DNA from: Candidatus Gastranaerophilales bacterium
GTDB taxonomy: Bacteria > Cyanobacteriota > Vampirovibrionia > Gastranaerophilales > Gastranaerophilaceae
DNA: 45,426 nt
Assembly: GCA_947624685.1 (NCBI GenBank)
Contig: CANQLJ010000011.1
Location: 1 to 45,426, forward strand
Direction of reading: 5' to 3'
Positions within the stretch are counted from its first letter, which is position 1; the number at the start of each line of letters is the position of its first letter. The position numbers and the translations under genes were made by a program. Under the pieces are notes generated by a model. That model ran no database searches. It had not been told where the DNA came from and was given only the letters and a program-made list of their open reading frames with translations. Positions 1 to 7,652 of the stretch are shown piece by piece.

Positions 1-100
1 CTTGCTTGAAAATCACGACTAACGTCGGATTTTCTACGCAATCTGCGCATACTTCATCCCTAATGCTCGCTATTGCTTGCAAAGGGCTGAAGTAACCTAT

Positions 101-142
101 GCGGAAAACTTCGCTCGGCAAGCGCATCCAATGCGCTAAGCC
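101..142 (+). repeat. 42-bp repeat with hairpin, copy 1
   Basis: A 42-bp block that recurs at 712-753 with a single mismatch. Inside it AGCGCAT-CCA-ATGCGCT forms a perfect 7-bp hairpin with a 3-nt loop at 121-137. It is one building block of the left-edge repeat family. Confidence 0.85.
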
Positions 143-409
143 TCGCCTTGCTCCCGTTTGGCTCCTGTGGGTATCTCACTTGCGCGAGCTATAGCTAACG
201 CGTATAGCTCGCAAGTTCGATTATCCTATGCCCACAAGCTCTTTGCGAGCCTTGGCGAGCATTAGTGTTTGGAAATGCCCTTGGAACACGTCGTAATTCA
301 ATAGTTCTGCCTAAAAACGTCAAAACTCATCGTTTTGCCGTTTTTTAAACGGCTCCACCCTGGCTTACGCATTTTTCCGCCTGGGCAATCAAAGATTGCT
401 ACGGCGGTC

Positions 410-478
410 ATCAATAGCTCCGGCTCGTCCTTCATCAGGACTCGCCTGGGAGCCCTGGCTTACGCTTTGCTCCTGTGG
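410..478 (+). repeat. 69-bp direct repeat, copy 1
   Basis: This 69-bp block matches 514-582 at a fixed offset of 104 bases with no mismatch that I can see. Just before it, at 386-407, is a 22-bp block whose exact reverse complement lies at 45245-45266. Confidence 0.9.
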
Positions 479-513
479 TGCTCGGGCTTACGCCCTGCGC
501 TCCTACGTCGCCT

Positions 514-582
514 ATCAATAGCTCCGGCTCGTCCTTCATCAGGACTCGCCTGGGAGCCCTGGCTTACGCTTTGCTCCTGTGG
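514..582 (+). repeat. 69-bp direct repeat, copy 2
   Basis: This is the second copy of the block at 410-478. The bases leading into it (496-521) have an exact 26-bp reverse complement at 45346-45371, tying the left edge repeat to the right edge repeat in inverted orientation. Confidence 0.9.
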
Positions 583-711
583 GTGCTTCGCTAAATTTCG
601 CAAGGCTATCGCCCTTGCTCAAACGCTCAGCATCCTACGTCGCTTGAGTACGGTTGCGCACCTAACCACCGAAGCTCAGCGCTTCGCCGTTTAGGTGCTT
701 CACACACCATG

Positions 712-753
712 GCGGAAAACTTCGCTCGGTAAGCGCATCCAATGCGCTAAGCC
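712..753 (+). repeat. 42-bp repeat with hairpin, copy 2
   Basis: This is the second copy of the block at 101-142, differing at one base (T for C). It carries the same AGCGCAT-CCA-ATGCGCT hairpin. Confidence 0.85.
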
Positions 754-888
754 GTCTTGGATTATTGGCGGTTCGCAGCTTTAGTATTTCGCTTCGTTTT
801 ACTTCGTAAAACTCCGCTCCATAAAGCTGCTCACGGAGACGGGCTCACTTCGTTACGCCCTAGCCAAAATCCGTTCGCTTGTTTTCCG

Positions 889-1818
889 TTACGCATTTTT
901 CCCAAAGATGTTATCGAACTTTATAAAACTCTTTTCGTAACTTTTTTCTTCCTGCTTGAAGCCCAAAATCCTTGTCAAATCCTGCTTCAATTTGCCCAAG
1001 TCGTCGTAGCGCTTTAAGATGCCGTCGATTGCGATACTTACATCTCCTGTTTCTTCTGATACCACAAGGCATGCGCAATCCGGATACACCTCTGATACGC
1101 CGATTGCGGCTCTATGGCGTGTGCCATAGCGCCATGAAAGCTTCGGATCATCCGTCAAAGGCAACAAGACACCGGCGGAAATTATCTTATTATCCCTTAT
1201 CACAACGGCGCCATCGTGAAGCGGTGTGTTGGGGAAAAATATAGTCAACAAAAGCTCTTGAGATATATCAGCATTGATTTTAACCCCGACATCAGACTGC
1301 GCCAAAGATGTCACATCCTTTTGAAAAACAATCAAACCGCCGGTTTTAGATTTTGAAAGATATTTAATCGTTTCAATGAGCTCTTTAATAGTGTCCACCT
1401 GCTTTGTGCTGAGGGCTTCAGAACCTGTCACAAACAATTTTTCAATCAGATTCCCTTGGCCAATATAGCCCAAAAACCTTCTTAATTCCGGCTGGAAAAT
1501 GACAATCAGCGCAAAAGACACAATAGAGACCAAAGTTTTTAAAAACACCCCGAAAATATTAAGGTTAATTCTGATTAAAAGCTCCGAAATCCCCCACATT
1601 ACAACAAGAACCAACGACCCGCGCACGAGGTTTTCGCTCTGCGTCCCTTTAATGAACCTTTGATAAAGGTAATATACGATAAACGCCAAAACCAGTATTT
1701 CAAAGATATTAACGCCCAAGGCGACCCTGTCCATGCCTTTAAAAAACATATTTATCTGGTGCAAAATCCCGTCAAGCGCGATATTAAAGTTTGTCGTAAA
1801 ATCCATTTTAAAATCCAA
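889..1818 (-). CDS. cdaA: Diadenylate cyclase (CdaA type, DisA_N/DUF147)
   Basis: This 309-residue membrane enzyme is predicted to join two ATP into cyclic di-AMP, the second messenger linked to potassium, osmotic and wall balance. The N-terminal part has about three hydrophobic segments (roughly 37-52, 67-83, 90-108), as in CdaA. The catalytic DisA_N domain follows, with HDGA at 201-204 and GTRHRAAIG at 232-240, the two ATP-binding/catalytic motifs of the family. The gene starts 6 bases after the lysA stop, so the two are surely co-transcribed; lysA-cdaA linkage is, as I recall it, typical of cyanobacteria. An in-frame ATG four codons in (1806) is an alternative start, and neither has a clear ribosome site. 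The last codons and stop (889-902) coincide with a 14-bp sequence found in the left-edge repeat at 365-378, so the natural C-terminus may have been altered. Confidence 0.93.
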   Translation of the reverse strand: MDFKMDFTTNFNIALDGILHQINMFFKGMDRVALGVNIFEILVLAFIVYYLYQRFIKGTQSENLVRGSLVLVVMWGISELLIRINLNIFGVFLKTLVSIVSFALIVIFQPELRRFLGYIGQGNLIEKLFVTGSEALSTKQVDTIKELIETIKYLSKSKTGGLIVFQKDVTSLAQSDVGVKINADISQELLLTIFFPNTPLHDGAVVIRDNKIISAGVLLPLTDDPKLSWRYGTRHRAAIGVSEVYPDCACLVVSEETGDVSIAIDGILKRYDDLGKLKQDLTRILGFKQEEKSYEKSFIKFDNIFGKNA

Positions 1819-1824
1819 TCTAAT

Positions 1825-3156
1825 CTAGTCTATATCTAATATTACATCATTTTGCACCAATTGTTCAAGACTCTGGCGCTTAACGATTTCATAAGCTTTT
1901 TTATCCTTAATCAGCACCATTGCGGGTTTTAAGGCACAATTATAATTTGATGACATTGAATAACAATATGCGCCCGTGTCAAAAACGCACAATATATCGC
2001 CCGCTTTGGGTTGATTGAGTTCAATATCTTTTATCAAAATGTCTCCGGATTCGCAGAATTTACCCGCCAGAGTGACTTTTTCGTTTTTAATTGAATCTTT
2101 TTTGTTGGCTATAGCTGCCTCGTATTTTGCCTGATACATACTCGGGCGCGGATTATCGGCCATGCCGCCATCAAGCGCTATATATTTTCTTATCCCTTCG
2201 ATATTTTTTTCGCTTCCGATGGTGTAGAGGCTGACACCGGCCGAGCAGACCAAAGACCTTCCGGGTTCTATATAAAGAACAGGCTTATTGAGGTTAAGTT
2301 TTTTGCAATTGTCCTCAATTGAACTTATTATGACATTAGCAATGTCAAAAACGCTTGGGGGAGAATCTTCTTCGGTATATGTAATTCCAAGACCGCCGCC
2401 AAGGTTGATTTCGTCTAATTCAAGCCCAAAATCTTCTTTTATCATTTTAATTTTTTCTAAAACGATTTTAACCGCGTCACTATAGACTTTTGTCTCAAAA
2501 ATCTGCGAACCTAAATGGACGTGAAGCCCTTTTAAAAGGATATTTTTATATTCATTTTTAATTTTTTCTATGGCATTAGGTATTTTAGTTAAATCAAAAC
2601 CGAATTTCGAATCAATCTGCCCTGTTTGGATATATTCATGGGTGTGACATTCAATTCCCGGGGCGATTCGAAGGTGGATTTTTTGAATTATGTTTTTTTC
2701 TTTTGCAATCTCATTTAACAATTCAAGTTCATGAAAATTATCAACACTGATTCGATTAATCTTGTTTTCAAGCGCAAAAGTCAATTCCTGTCTGCTTTTA
2801 TTGTTGCCGTTAAATGAAACTTTATCTAAATTCACTTTTGCATTTTTTAATGTATAAATTTCTCCCATCGAAACAACATCAAACCCAAAACCAAACGAAT
2901 CGATGATTTTAGCGACACTTGAAGTCATAAGAGCCTTGGAAGCAAATAAAAGATTGATTTTTTCATAATTTGAAAAAGCTTTTTTATAATCAAGCGCCAT
3001 TTGTTTTAATGTCTCATAATCAAGGACATAAAGCGGAGTTTGGAAAGTTTTTGCAAGCTCAACTAAGTCGACTCCAGAAATTTCCAAATTTCCTTTTTGA
3101 TTAATTGATGTGTTTTTTGGGGTGATATTTTGATTGATGAATTTTTCTTCTGACAT
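1825..3156 (-). CDS. lysA: Diaminopimelate decarboxylase
   Basis: This PLP enzyme decarboxylates meso-diaminopimelate to L-lysine, the last step of lysine synthesis. The 443 residues match the family length. The alanine-racemase-like barrel carries the PLP lysine in FASKAL (K74), HLGSQI at 214-219, the phosphate-binding GGG at 253-255 and EPGR at 297-300. The C-terminal domain carries CESGD at 368-372, contributed across the dimer, and the GAYCYSM stretch with the PLP-contacting tyrosine near 397. It is the first gene of a two-gene operon with cdaA and is transcribed away from the AI-2E-family permease across a 104-base gap. I chose the first ATG, which gives a normal-length leader before the barrel. 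Confidence 0.97.
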   Translation of the reverse strand: MSEEKFINQNITPKNTSINQKGNLEISGVDLVELAKTFQTPLYVLDYETLKQMALDYKKAFSNYEKINLLFASKALMTSSVAKIIDSFGFGFDVVSMGEIYTLKNAKVNLDKVSFNGNNKSRQELTFALENKINRISVDNFHELELLNEIAKEKNIIQKIHLRIAPGIECHTHEYIQTGQIDSKFGFDLTKIPNAIEKIKNEYKNILLKGLHVHLGSQIFETKVYSDAVKIVLEKIKMIKEDFGLELDEINLGGGLGITYTEEDSPPSVFDIANVIISSIEDNCKKLNLNKPVLYIEPGRSLVCSAGVSLYTIGSEKNIEGIRKYIALDGGMADNPRPSMYQAKYEAAIANKKDSIKNEKVTLAGKFCESGDILIKDIELNQPKAGDILCVFDTGAYCYSMSSNYNCALKPAMVLIKDKKAYEIVKRQSLEQLVQNDVILDID

Positions 3157-3207
3157 TATTTTATACCGCTTTCCGATTGATAAAAATATTGTTTTTTGCT
3201 ATAAAAG

Positions 3208-3213
3208 ATTATA
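3208..3213 (-). promoter_or_regulatory. Possible -10 box for lysA-cdaA
   Basis: Read on the minus strand this is TATAAT, about 50 bases ahead of the lysA start. A weak TTATAA lies 17 bases further upstream as a possible -35. The surrounding sequence is very AT-rich, so a chance match is quite possible. Confidence 0.35.
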
Positions 3214-3260
3214 TCATAGAACGAATGTATTTATAAAGTTTGATTGGATGAAAAAACGAA

Positions 3261-4295
3261 ATGGAAAATCATAAAGTTTTAAGTTTAAAAAACATTATTC
3301 TTTTTTTGGTAATCGTTGCGATAATTGCGCTATCTATCTTTGCGCTTGATATTTTAATGATGCTTTTTGCGTCTTTTGTGATAACTTGCGCGATTAATCC
3401 TCTCATCGACAAGATGGAAAAAAGAATCCCTCGAATCTGGTGCGTGACGATAATTTTGCTTTTGTTAATTTCAATAAGTTTTCTGATATTGATTCCTCTA
3501 ATTACAATCTGTATCAGAGAAGCAACGAATCTTATATCGAGTTTCCCTTCGTTTTTGGATAACATCGACAAATTTTTAAATATCCAAATTTTTAATCAAA
3601 AAATCTCTGATTTTATTACATTTGATTCAATTAAAGAACCCTTAGCCCAAGGCGCACAAAAAATAATCGGAAATTCAATTGTTGCGGGCAAATGGGTTGC
3701 GAACTTTTTTACGACAATATTCGCTATTGCAATCATAGTCTTTTACTTTGCGTATGATGAAAAAAGATTGAAAGATAAATTCATCGAATTTTTCCCGAAA
3801 GACAAAAAACAAAAAGCGCTTGATATTTTTGAAAACATCGCTTCAAAAGTTGGAAACTATGTCTTTGCGCAAGGTATAGCGATGTTTTTTGTGGGGTTCA
3901 TTACATTTGTTGGGCTTTTAATTTTAAGAAACGACCATGCGCTTTTGTTGGGCTTTATCACCTGCATTTTTGATATAATCCCCGTCATAGGGCCTGCTAT
4001 AGCAATTGCAATTGGGCTTGTTGCAAGCAGCTCGGGCGGTGTATTATATGTAATATTAACTTTTGTTGTGTATATGATTGCGCAATGGTCGCAAAATCAA
4101 TTCTTGCGCCCGATAGTATTTGGGAAATTATTAAACATGCACCCTTTATTAATAATTATATCATTGCTCATCGCAGCAAGATTCTTGGGCTTTTGGGGTG
4201 TGGTTTTAGCTCCCGCGATTGCTTGTGTTGTGTGCGTTTTGGTCGATGAATTATATCTAAAAAAGATAAATGACGAAAATAGCGAAAATCAATAG
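3261..4295 (+). CDS. AI-2E family transporter (PerM/YdiK-like permease)
   Basis: This 344-residue integral membrane protein belongs to the large AI-2E/UPF0118 permease family. Hydrophobic segments pair at the N-terminus (about 10-45), follow near 60-85, and cluster from about 145 to the end. The C-terminal half has the family's glycine- and proline-rich stretch DIIPVIGPAIAIAIG near 240. Members export various small molecules or ions; the substrate cannot be read here, and an autoinducer role should not be assumed. It shares a divergent intergenic region with lysA and is followed after 2 bases by the radical SAM gene, so the two probably form an operon. Confidence 0.85.
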   Translation: MENHKVLSLKNIILFLVIVAIIALSIFALDILMMLFASFVITCAINPLIDKMEKRIPRIWCVTIILLLLISISFLILIPLITICIREATNLISSFPSFLDNIDKFLNIQIFNQKISDFITFDSIKEPLAQGAQKIIGNSIVAGKWVANFFTTIFAIAIIVFYFAYDEKRLKDKFIEFFPKDKKQKALDIFENIASKVGNYVFAQGIAMFFVGFITFVGLLILRNDHALLLGFITCIFDIIPVIGPAIAIAIGLVASSSGGVLYVILTFVVYMIAQWSQNQFLRPIVFGKLLNMHPLLIIISLLIAARFLGFWGVVLAPAIACVVCVLVDELYLKKINDENSENQ

Positions 4296-4297
4296 CC

Positions 4298-5836
4298 ATG
4301 GAAAAATTCTTATACCCCAAAATCGTCGATAAAACCCCAAAATTAAACGTGTGGTTTGCTTTTGCGGCGATTGAAAGCTTTGCTATGGCGTCAGTTGGGT
4401 ATTTGATAATTTTTAAGATGCTCGATTGTGACAAAGACCTTTTTGTCGAAAGAATCTATAAAGACACAAAAACGACTCTCATCGCGCCAAAAGACGTTGA
4501 TTTGATGGGGTTTTCGGTTAGTTTTGAGCTTGATATATTAAACATTATAAAAATATTAAAAAAATATGATATTGCGCTTAAATCCTCTCAAAGAGATGAA
4601 AATGACCCTTTTTTATTTTGTGGCGGGCCTGTGATGATGGCAAATCCTATTCCTTATGAAGAATTTTTCGATTTTATCTCGGTATCTGAAAAAATCAGCC
4701 TGCCAAATGCCATTGAAATTATCAAAAAAAACAAAGGAAAATTATCTAAAGACGAGATTTTAAAAGAAATTTCAAAGCTTGATGGGATTTATGTTCCAAA
4801 GTACCCGAAAGAAAAAATAAAAATATTGCGCGACGAACTCAAAGACGAAATTGCCCACACGACAATATTATCGGACAAAAGCTATTTTAAAGATACATTT
4901 ATAATCGAGCTTGAAAGAGGATGCCCGAAATTATGTAAATTCTGCCTTGCAAGCTGGATAAACCACCCGACGAGATTTGTTGAATATGATAAAATCATAG
5001 AAACTATCGATTTTGCGCTTTCTCATACAAATAAAATCGCGCTTTTAGGCGCTTATGTCGCGGGACATCCGGATTTTAAAAAAATCATCAATTACATTTC
5101 AAAAAAATGCGAGCAAGAGCCGATTGAACTATCAATATCGTCATTGAGAGCGGATAAAGCCGATATTGACCTTATTAAAACGCTTGTTAAATGCGGCCAA
5201 AAGACAGCTACCATTGCTCTTGAAGCGGGAAGCGAGAGACTTCGAAATTATATAAGAAAAGATTTAAGCGACGAACAAATTTTAAATACGGTTTTAACGA
5301 TGAAACAAGGGGGCTTAAAAGGCGTTAAAATCTATGTTATGGTGGGTTTGCCGACAGAGGATGACGAGGATATTTCAAAATTAATTAATCTGATAAAAAA
5401 AATCAAAGACGAACTAAAAAAGATAAAACCGCCTTTTGAGATTACTCTATCCGCTTCAACGTTCATCCCCAAAGCGCACACGCCCTTTGAAAACGTCAAT
5501 CGGCTTGATAAAAAAACCATAGAAAAAAGAATTAACTATCTTAAAAAAAGTTTTCATAAAATGGGGGTCGATTTTCGCCCCTCGAGCATCGATTGGGACG
5601 TAATTCAAGCGATATTATCAAGATATGACAGGCCTTTGGGAGATTTTTTAATCGATGTTACGGATGACGGCGCTTCTTTGGGTTCATTTAAAAAAACCTG
5701 GAGAAAGTATAATAAAATGGGGCTTTTGCCTTCCTTAGAAGATGCTTCGATAAATCCCATTCAAAATAAGACCAATCCGAAGTGGAATTTTATTGTAAAT
5801 GAATCAAGAGATTTAAAAATGTCATTAATGTCATAA
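4298..5836 (+). CDS. Radical SAM protein with B12-binding-like N-terminal region
   Basis: This 512-residue protein carries the radical SAM iron-sulfur motif CPKLCKFC (C209, C213, C216; spacing CX3CX2C), so it should bind a 4Fe-4S cluster and cleave S-adenosylmethionine. Residues 1-130 look like the divergent cobalamin-binding-like region seen in the uncharacterised TIGR03960-type radical SAM proteins, with DLMGFSVSFELD near 68-79 and FCGGPV near 107. Further barrel motifs are ALEAGSERLR near 309 and VMVGLPTEDDED near 347. The reaction is unknown. It starts 2 bases after the permease stop. The coding end runs into a triple ATGTCAT-like repeat and then an A8G8 tract. Confidence 0.85.
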   Translation: MEKFLYPKIVDKTPKLNVWFAFAAIESFAMASVGYLIIFKMLDCDKDLFVERIYKDTKTTLIAPKDVDLMGFSVSFELDILNIIKILKKYDIALKSSQRDENDPFLFCGGPVMMANPIPYEEFFDFISVSEKISLPNAIEIIKKNKGKLSKDEILKEISKLDGIYVPKYPKEKIKILRDELKDEIAHTTILSDKSYFKDTFIIELERGCPKLCKFCLASWINHPTRFVEYDKIIETIDFALSHTNKIALLGAYVAGHPDFKKIINYISKKCEQEPIELSISSLRADKADIDLIKTLVKCGQKTATIALEAGSERLRNYIRKDLSDEQILNTVLTMKQGGLKGVKIYVMVGLPTEDDEDISKLINLIKKIKDELKKIKPPFEITLSASTFIPKAHTPFENVNRLDKKTIEKRINYLKKSFHKMGVDFRPSSIDWDVIQAILSRYDRPLGDFLIDVTDDGASLGSFKKTWRKYNKMGLLPSLEDASINPIQNKTNPKWNFIVNESRDLKMSLMS

Positions 5837-5905
5837 ATGTCATAAAAAAAAGGGGGGGGTGTCTTTAAATATCTTTAATATCTTAATATCTTTAAAGGGG
5901 GCAAT

Positions 5906-5930
5906 AAAAAAGGTCTTTTCAACCTTTTTT
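5906..5930. terminator. Bidirectional terminator hairpin
   Basis: AAAAAAGGT and ACCTTTTTT form a perfect 9-bp stem around a 7-nt loop. The A and T runs at the two ends allow it to work in both directions. It sits between the convergent radical SAM gene (+) and the 162-residue gene (-). Confidence 0.8.
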
Positions 5931-6006
5931 AGAGTGAGAATAAGGGAAAAAAGACCTTCAATGACATCAAAACTCATTTTGGGAGTTTATAGGGAATAGG
6001 AGGAAA

Positions 6007-6495
6007 TTATAATAGATTGGCTTGGTTAATTATGGAGAGGTTTGTTAATTGCGTGTCCAGTGTGCTATAGGGGTTTATATATCCTGAAGAATTGTTCTTT
6101 TCAAAGTCGACATATAATTCTTCGACATAATCTTCAAGATCGGTCATTTCTTTTTCAAGTTCTTCGTCGTTCATCCCCAAGGTGAGCTTTTGGAGTTCTT
6201 CTTTAATGTCTTCAATGTCGTCTTTAGGGTCAGGGTTGAACGATAAATTTAATTGATACATCAAATCTGCCCATGGACGGTCGGAATAGGGTATTTCTTC
6301 TTGTGTGTTTTGGGCTTCTTCTTCGCTTTGGGCTTTTTTTAATAATGCAATATTGAGTTCTTCATCATCAGTCGGCGTCAAACCGTATTCTCGCATCTGT
6401 TTTTCAATGTCAGAAGTTTTTTTAGAGCGGGAATTGTTGTTTATCTGATAATAGTACTCGTATAAAGAAACACTACCTATTGCATTTATTGACAT
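6007..6495 (-). CDS. Acidic hypothetical protein
   Basis: I do not recognise this 162-residue protein. It starts with MSINAIGSVSLYEYYYQIN and is then highly acidic and charged, with predicted helices at roughly 20-65 and 90-130 and no signal peptide or membrane segment. The tyrosine-rich start followed by a soluble acidic body resembles other small uncharacterised proteins of this lineage in style, but I cannot name a family. An AAGGA ribosome site lies about 11 bases ahead of the ATG. It is a single gene, convergent with the radical SAM operon and divergent from cytidine deaminase. Confidence 0.7.
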   Translation of the reverse strand: MSINAIGSVSLYEYYYQINNNSRSKKTSDIEKQMREYGLTPTDDEELNIALLKKAQSEEEAQNTQEEIPYSDRPWADLMYQLNLSFNPDPKDDIEDIKEELQKLTLGMNDEELEKEMTDLEDYVEELYVDFEKNNSSGYINPYSTLDTQLTNLSIINQANLL

Positions 6496-6622
6496 GGTTA
6501 CTCTATCCTTCGTGCTTATATTTCTTAAATTCCACGATTTTTAGAAAAATAACAAAAATCTATGCGGATTTAGATTTTAGATGTATAATAAAATTCCAAA
6601 ATATTTTTTAAAGGAATGAAAT

Positions 6623-7033
6623 ATGAACGAATTGTATGAGCAATTGCTTTTTGAAGCAAAAAAAGCATGCGAAAAATCCTATAGTCCCTATTCAAATTTC
6701 CCCGTCGGCGCTTGTGTTTTATATGAAAGCCAAAATAAATACACGGGCTGTAACGTCGAAAACGCAAGCTACGGTTTATCTCTGTGTGCCGAGAGAAACG
6801 CAATATCAAGCGCTATATCCGATGGTGAAAATTCAAAAATACTGGCTATCGCCGTCTATTCACCAAAACAAAAGAAGTGTCTGCCTTGCGGCGCTTGCAG
6901 GCAATGGATTGATGAATTTGCGCTAAATAATAAAGAAACTAAAATAATCTTAGAAGATGATGACTCAAAACCTTTAGTGTTAAGCCTGGAAGAAGTTTTT
7001 CCTTTAGGATTTAAAATGACGAATAATAATTAA
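6623..7033 (+). CDS. cdd: Cytidine deaminase
   Basis: This enzyme deaminates cytidine and deoxycytidine to uridine and deoxyuridine in pyrimidine salvage. At 136 residues it is the short homotetrameric type. Zinc ligands are visible: C55 with the proton-shuttle glutamate E57 in CAERNA, and C89 and C92 in PCGAC. The substrate-contact stretch NVENASYG lies at 44-51. An AAAGGA ribosome site lies just upstream. It is a stand-alone gene, and its stop almost touches the stop of the convergent Cys-cluster gene. Confidence 0.95.
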   Translation: MNELYEQLLFEAKKACEKSYSPYSNFPVGACVLYESQNKYTGCNVENASYGLSLCAERNAISSAISDGENSKILAIAVYSPKQKKCLPCGACRQWIDEFALNNKETKIILEDDDSKPLVLSLEEVFPLGFKMTNNN

Positions 7034-7034
7034 A

Positions 7035-7256
7035 TTATTCGTCAGTCAAAATTTGTTTCAATTCAATATCAGGTTTGCCCAAAACTCTTACCAGTTCAAG
7101 CACCGATGCTTTCATCTGGCATTTTTGACTTGAGTTATTGAAAAAGTCCGTATAAAAACAACCTTCGCAATTACAACCTCTTTTATAGCATTCTATTGCA
7201 GTTTGTGTCCATCTTCTCACTGCAGTTGCTCTGCCAAAATCTCTACTTTTTAACAC
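7035..7256 (-). CDS. Small protein with cysteine cluster
   Basis: I do not recognise this 73-residue protein. It has a tight cysteine group, CYKRGCNCEGC, plus a further cysteine in QKCQM, five cysteines that could bind zinc or an iron-sulfur cluster. The C-terminal part ASVLELVRVLGKPDIEL looks like a helix and turn. The start is GTG at 7256; a GGGAG ribosome site (complement of 7267-7271) lies 10 bases upstream, which supports translation. It faces cdd tail to tail with one base between the stops, and its upstream side faces the regulator region. Confidence 0.65.
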   Translation of the reverse strand: MLKSRDFGRATAVRRWTQTAIECYKRGCNCEGCFYTDFFNNSSQKCQMKASVLELVRVLGKPDIELKQILTDE

Positions 7257-7260
7257 TTTA

Positions 7261-7652
7261 TAAACTCTCCCACAATATCTGGCTTCTAAGGATTAATAAG
7301 GGCGAAAATGCCCGTTGCGCCTTAGCAATAATTTTATTATAGCCATTAAGGTTTAATTATCAAGCAAATATTTGCCAATTATTACGACAATTTACAATCA
7401 TGGTAAAACCTGTTATATCCGTATTTTTGCGTTTTGAGGCATTGTTAAAACCATGAATTAACATGGTTTTAGCTTTTGGGGTTTTGCCAAACCCATGCCA
7501 GACGCATGAAACAACTATGTTTTAAAATTGTAAAAAGTGTAAATAAATGTAAACAATGGTGTTTTTGGGGCATGCCTCTAACTATTAATTTTTATTAAAT
7601 AATTAAATAAAATATAAGGCACAATAAGATAAAATGTGATTTAATAAATGTT
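7261..7652. promoter_or_regulatory. Palindrome-rich intergenic region before the tandem-wHTH regulator
   Basis: About 390 bases without a gene lie between the divergent 73-residue gene and the regulator. It holds several CATGG/CCATG-centred sites with A/T-flanked arms: CATGGTAAAACC at 7399-7410, AAAACCATG at 7447-7455, CATGGTTTT at 7462-7470 and AAACCCATGCC at 7489-7499, plus weaker ones near 7505 and 7571. This is what operator sites for a GntR-like dimer or a multi-headed regulator would look like. Autoregulation is an inference. Confidence 0.5.
7446..7471. promoter_or_regulatory. Perfect inverted repeat, candidate operator
   Basis: TAAAACCATG and CATGGTTTTA form 10-bp arms around a 6-nt AATTAA centre. 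There is no T run, so it is not a standard terminator. It lies about 180 bases upstream of the regulator start and is the best site in the upstream cluster. Confidence 0.5.

Larger units (their letters stand above)
1..888. repeat. Repeat-rich gene-free region at left window edge
   Basis: This stretch is visibly richer in G and C than the genes next to it and is built of short hairpins and duplicated blocks. Two open frames run through it (335-694 and 757-1017), but their translations are low-quality, cross repeat borders and lack recognisable domains, so I do not call genes. Blocks of it recur inverted at the right window edge (45245-45371), which marks it as a dispersed intergenic repeat family. 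The end of the repeat appears to run into the last codons of the neighbouring diadenylate cyclase gene. Confidence 0.75.

Noticed and set aside
335-694. 119-residue plus-strand open frame in the left repeat
   Set aside because: Its translation repeats short nonsense strings that mirror the duplicated DNA blocks and has no domain. It is a by-product of GC-richer repeat sequence.
757-1017. 86-residue plus-strand open frame overlapping the cdaA end
   Set aside because: It runs through repeat sequence and antisense to a firm gene, with no ribosome site or recognisable motif.
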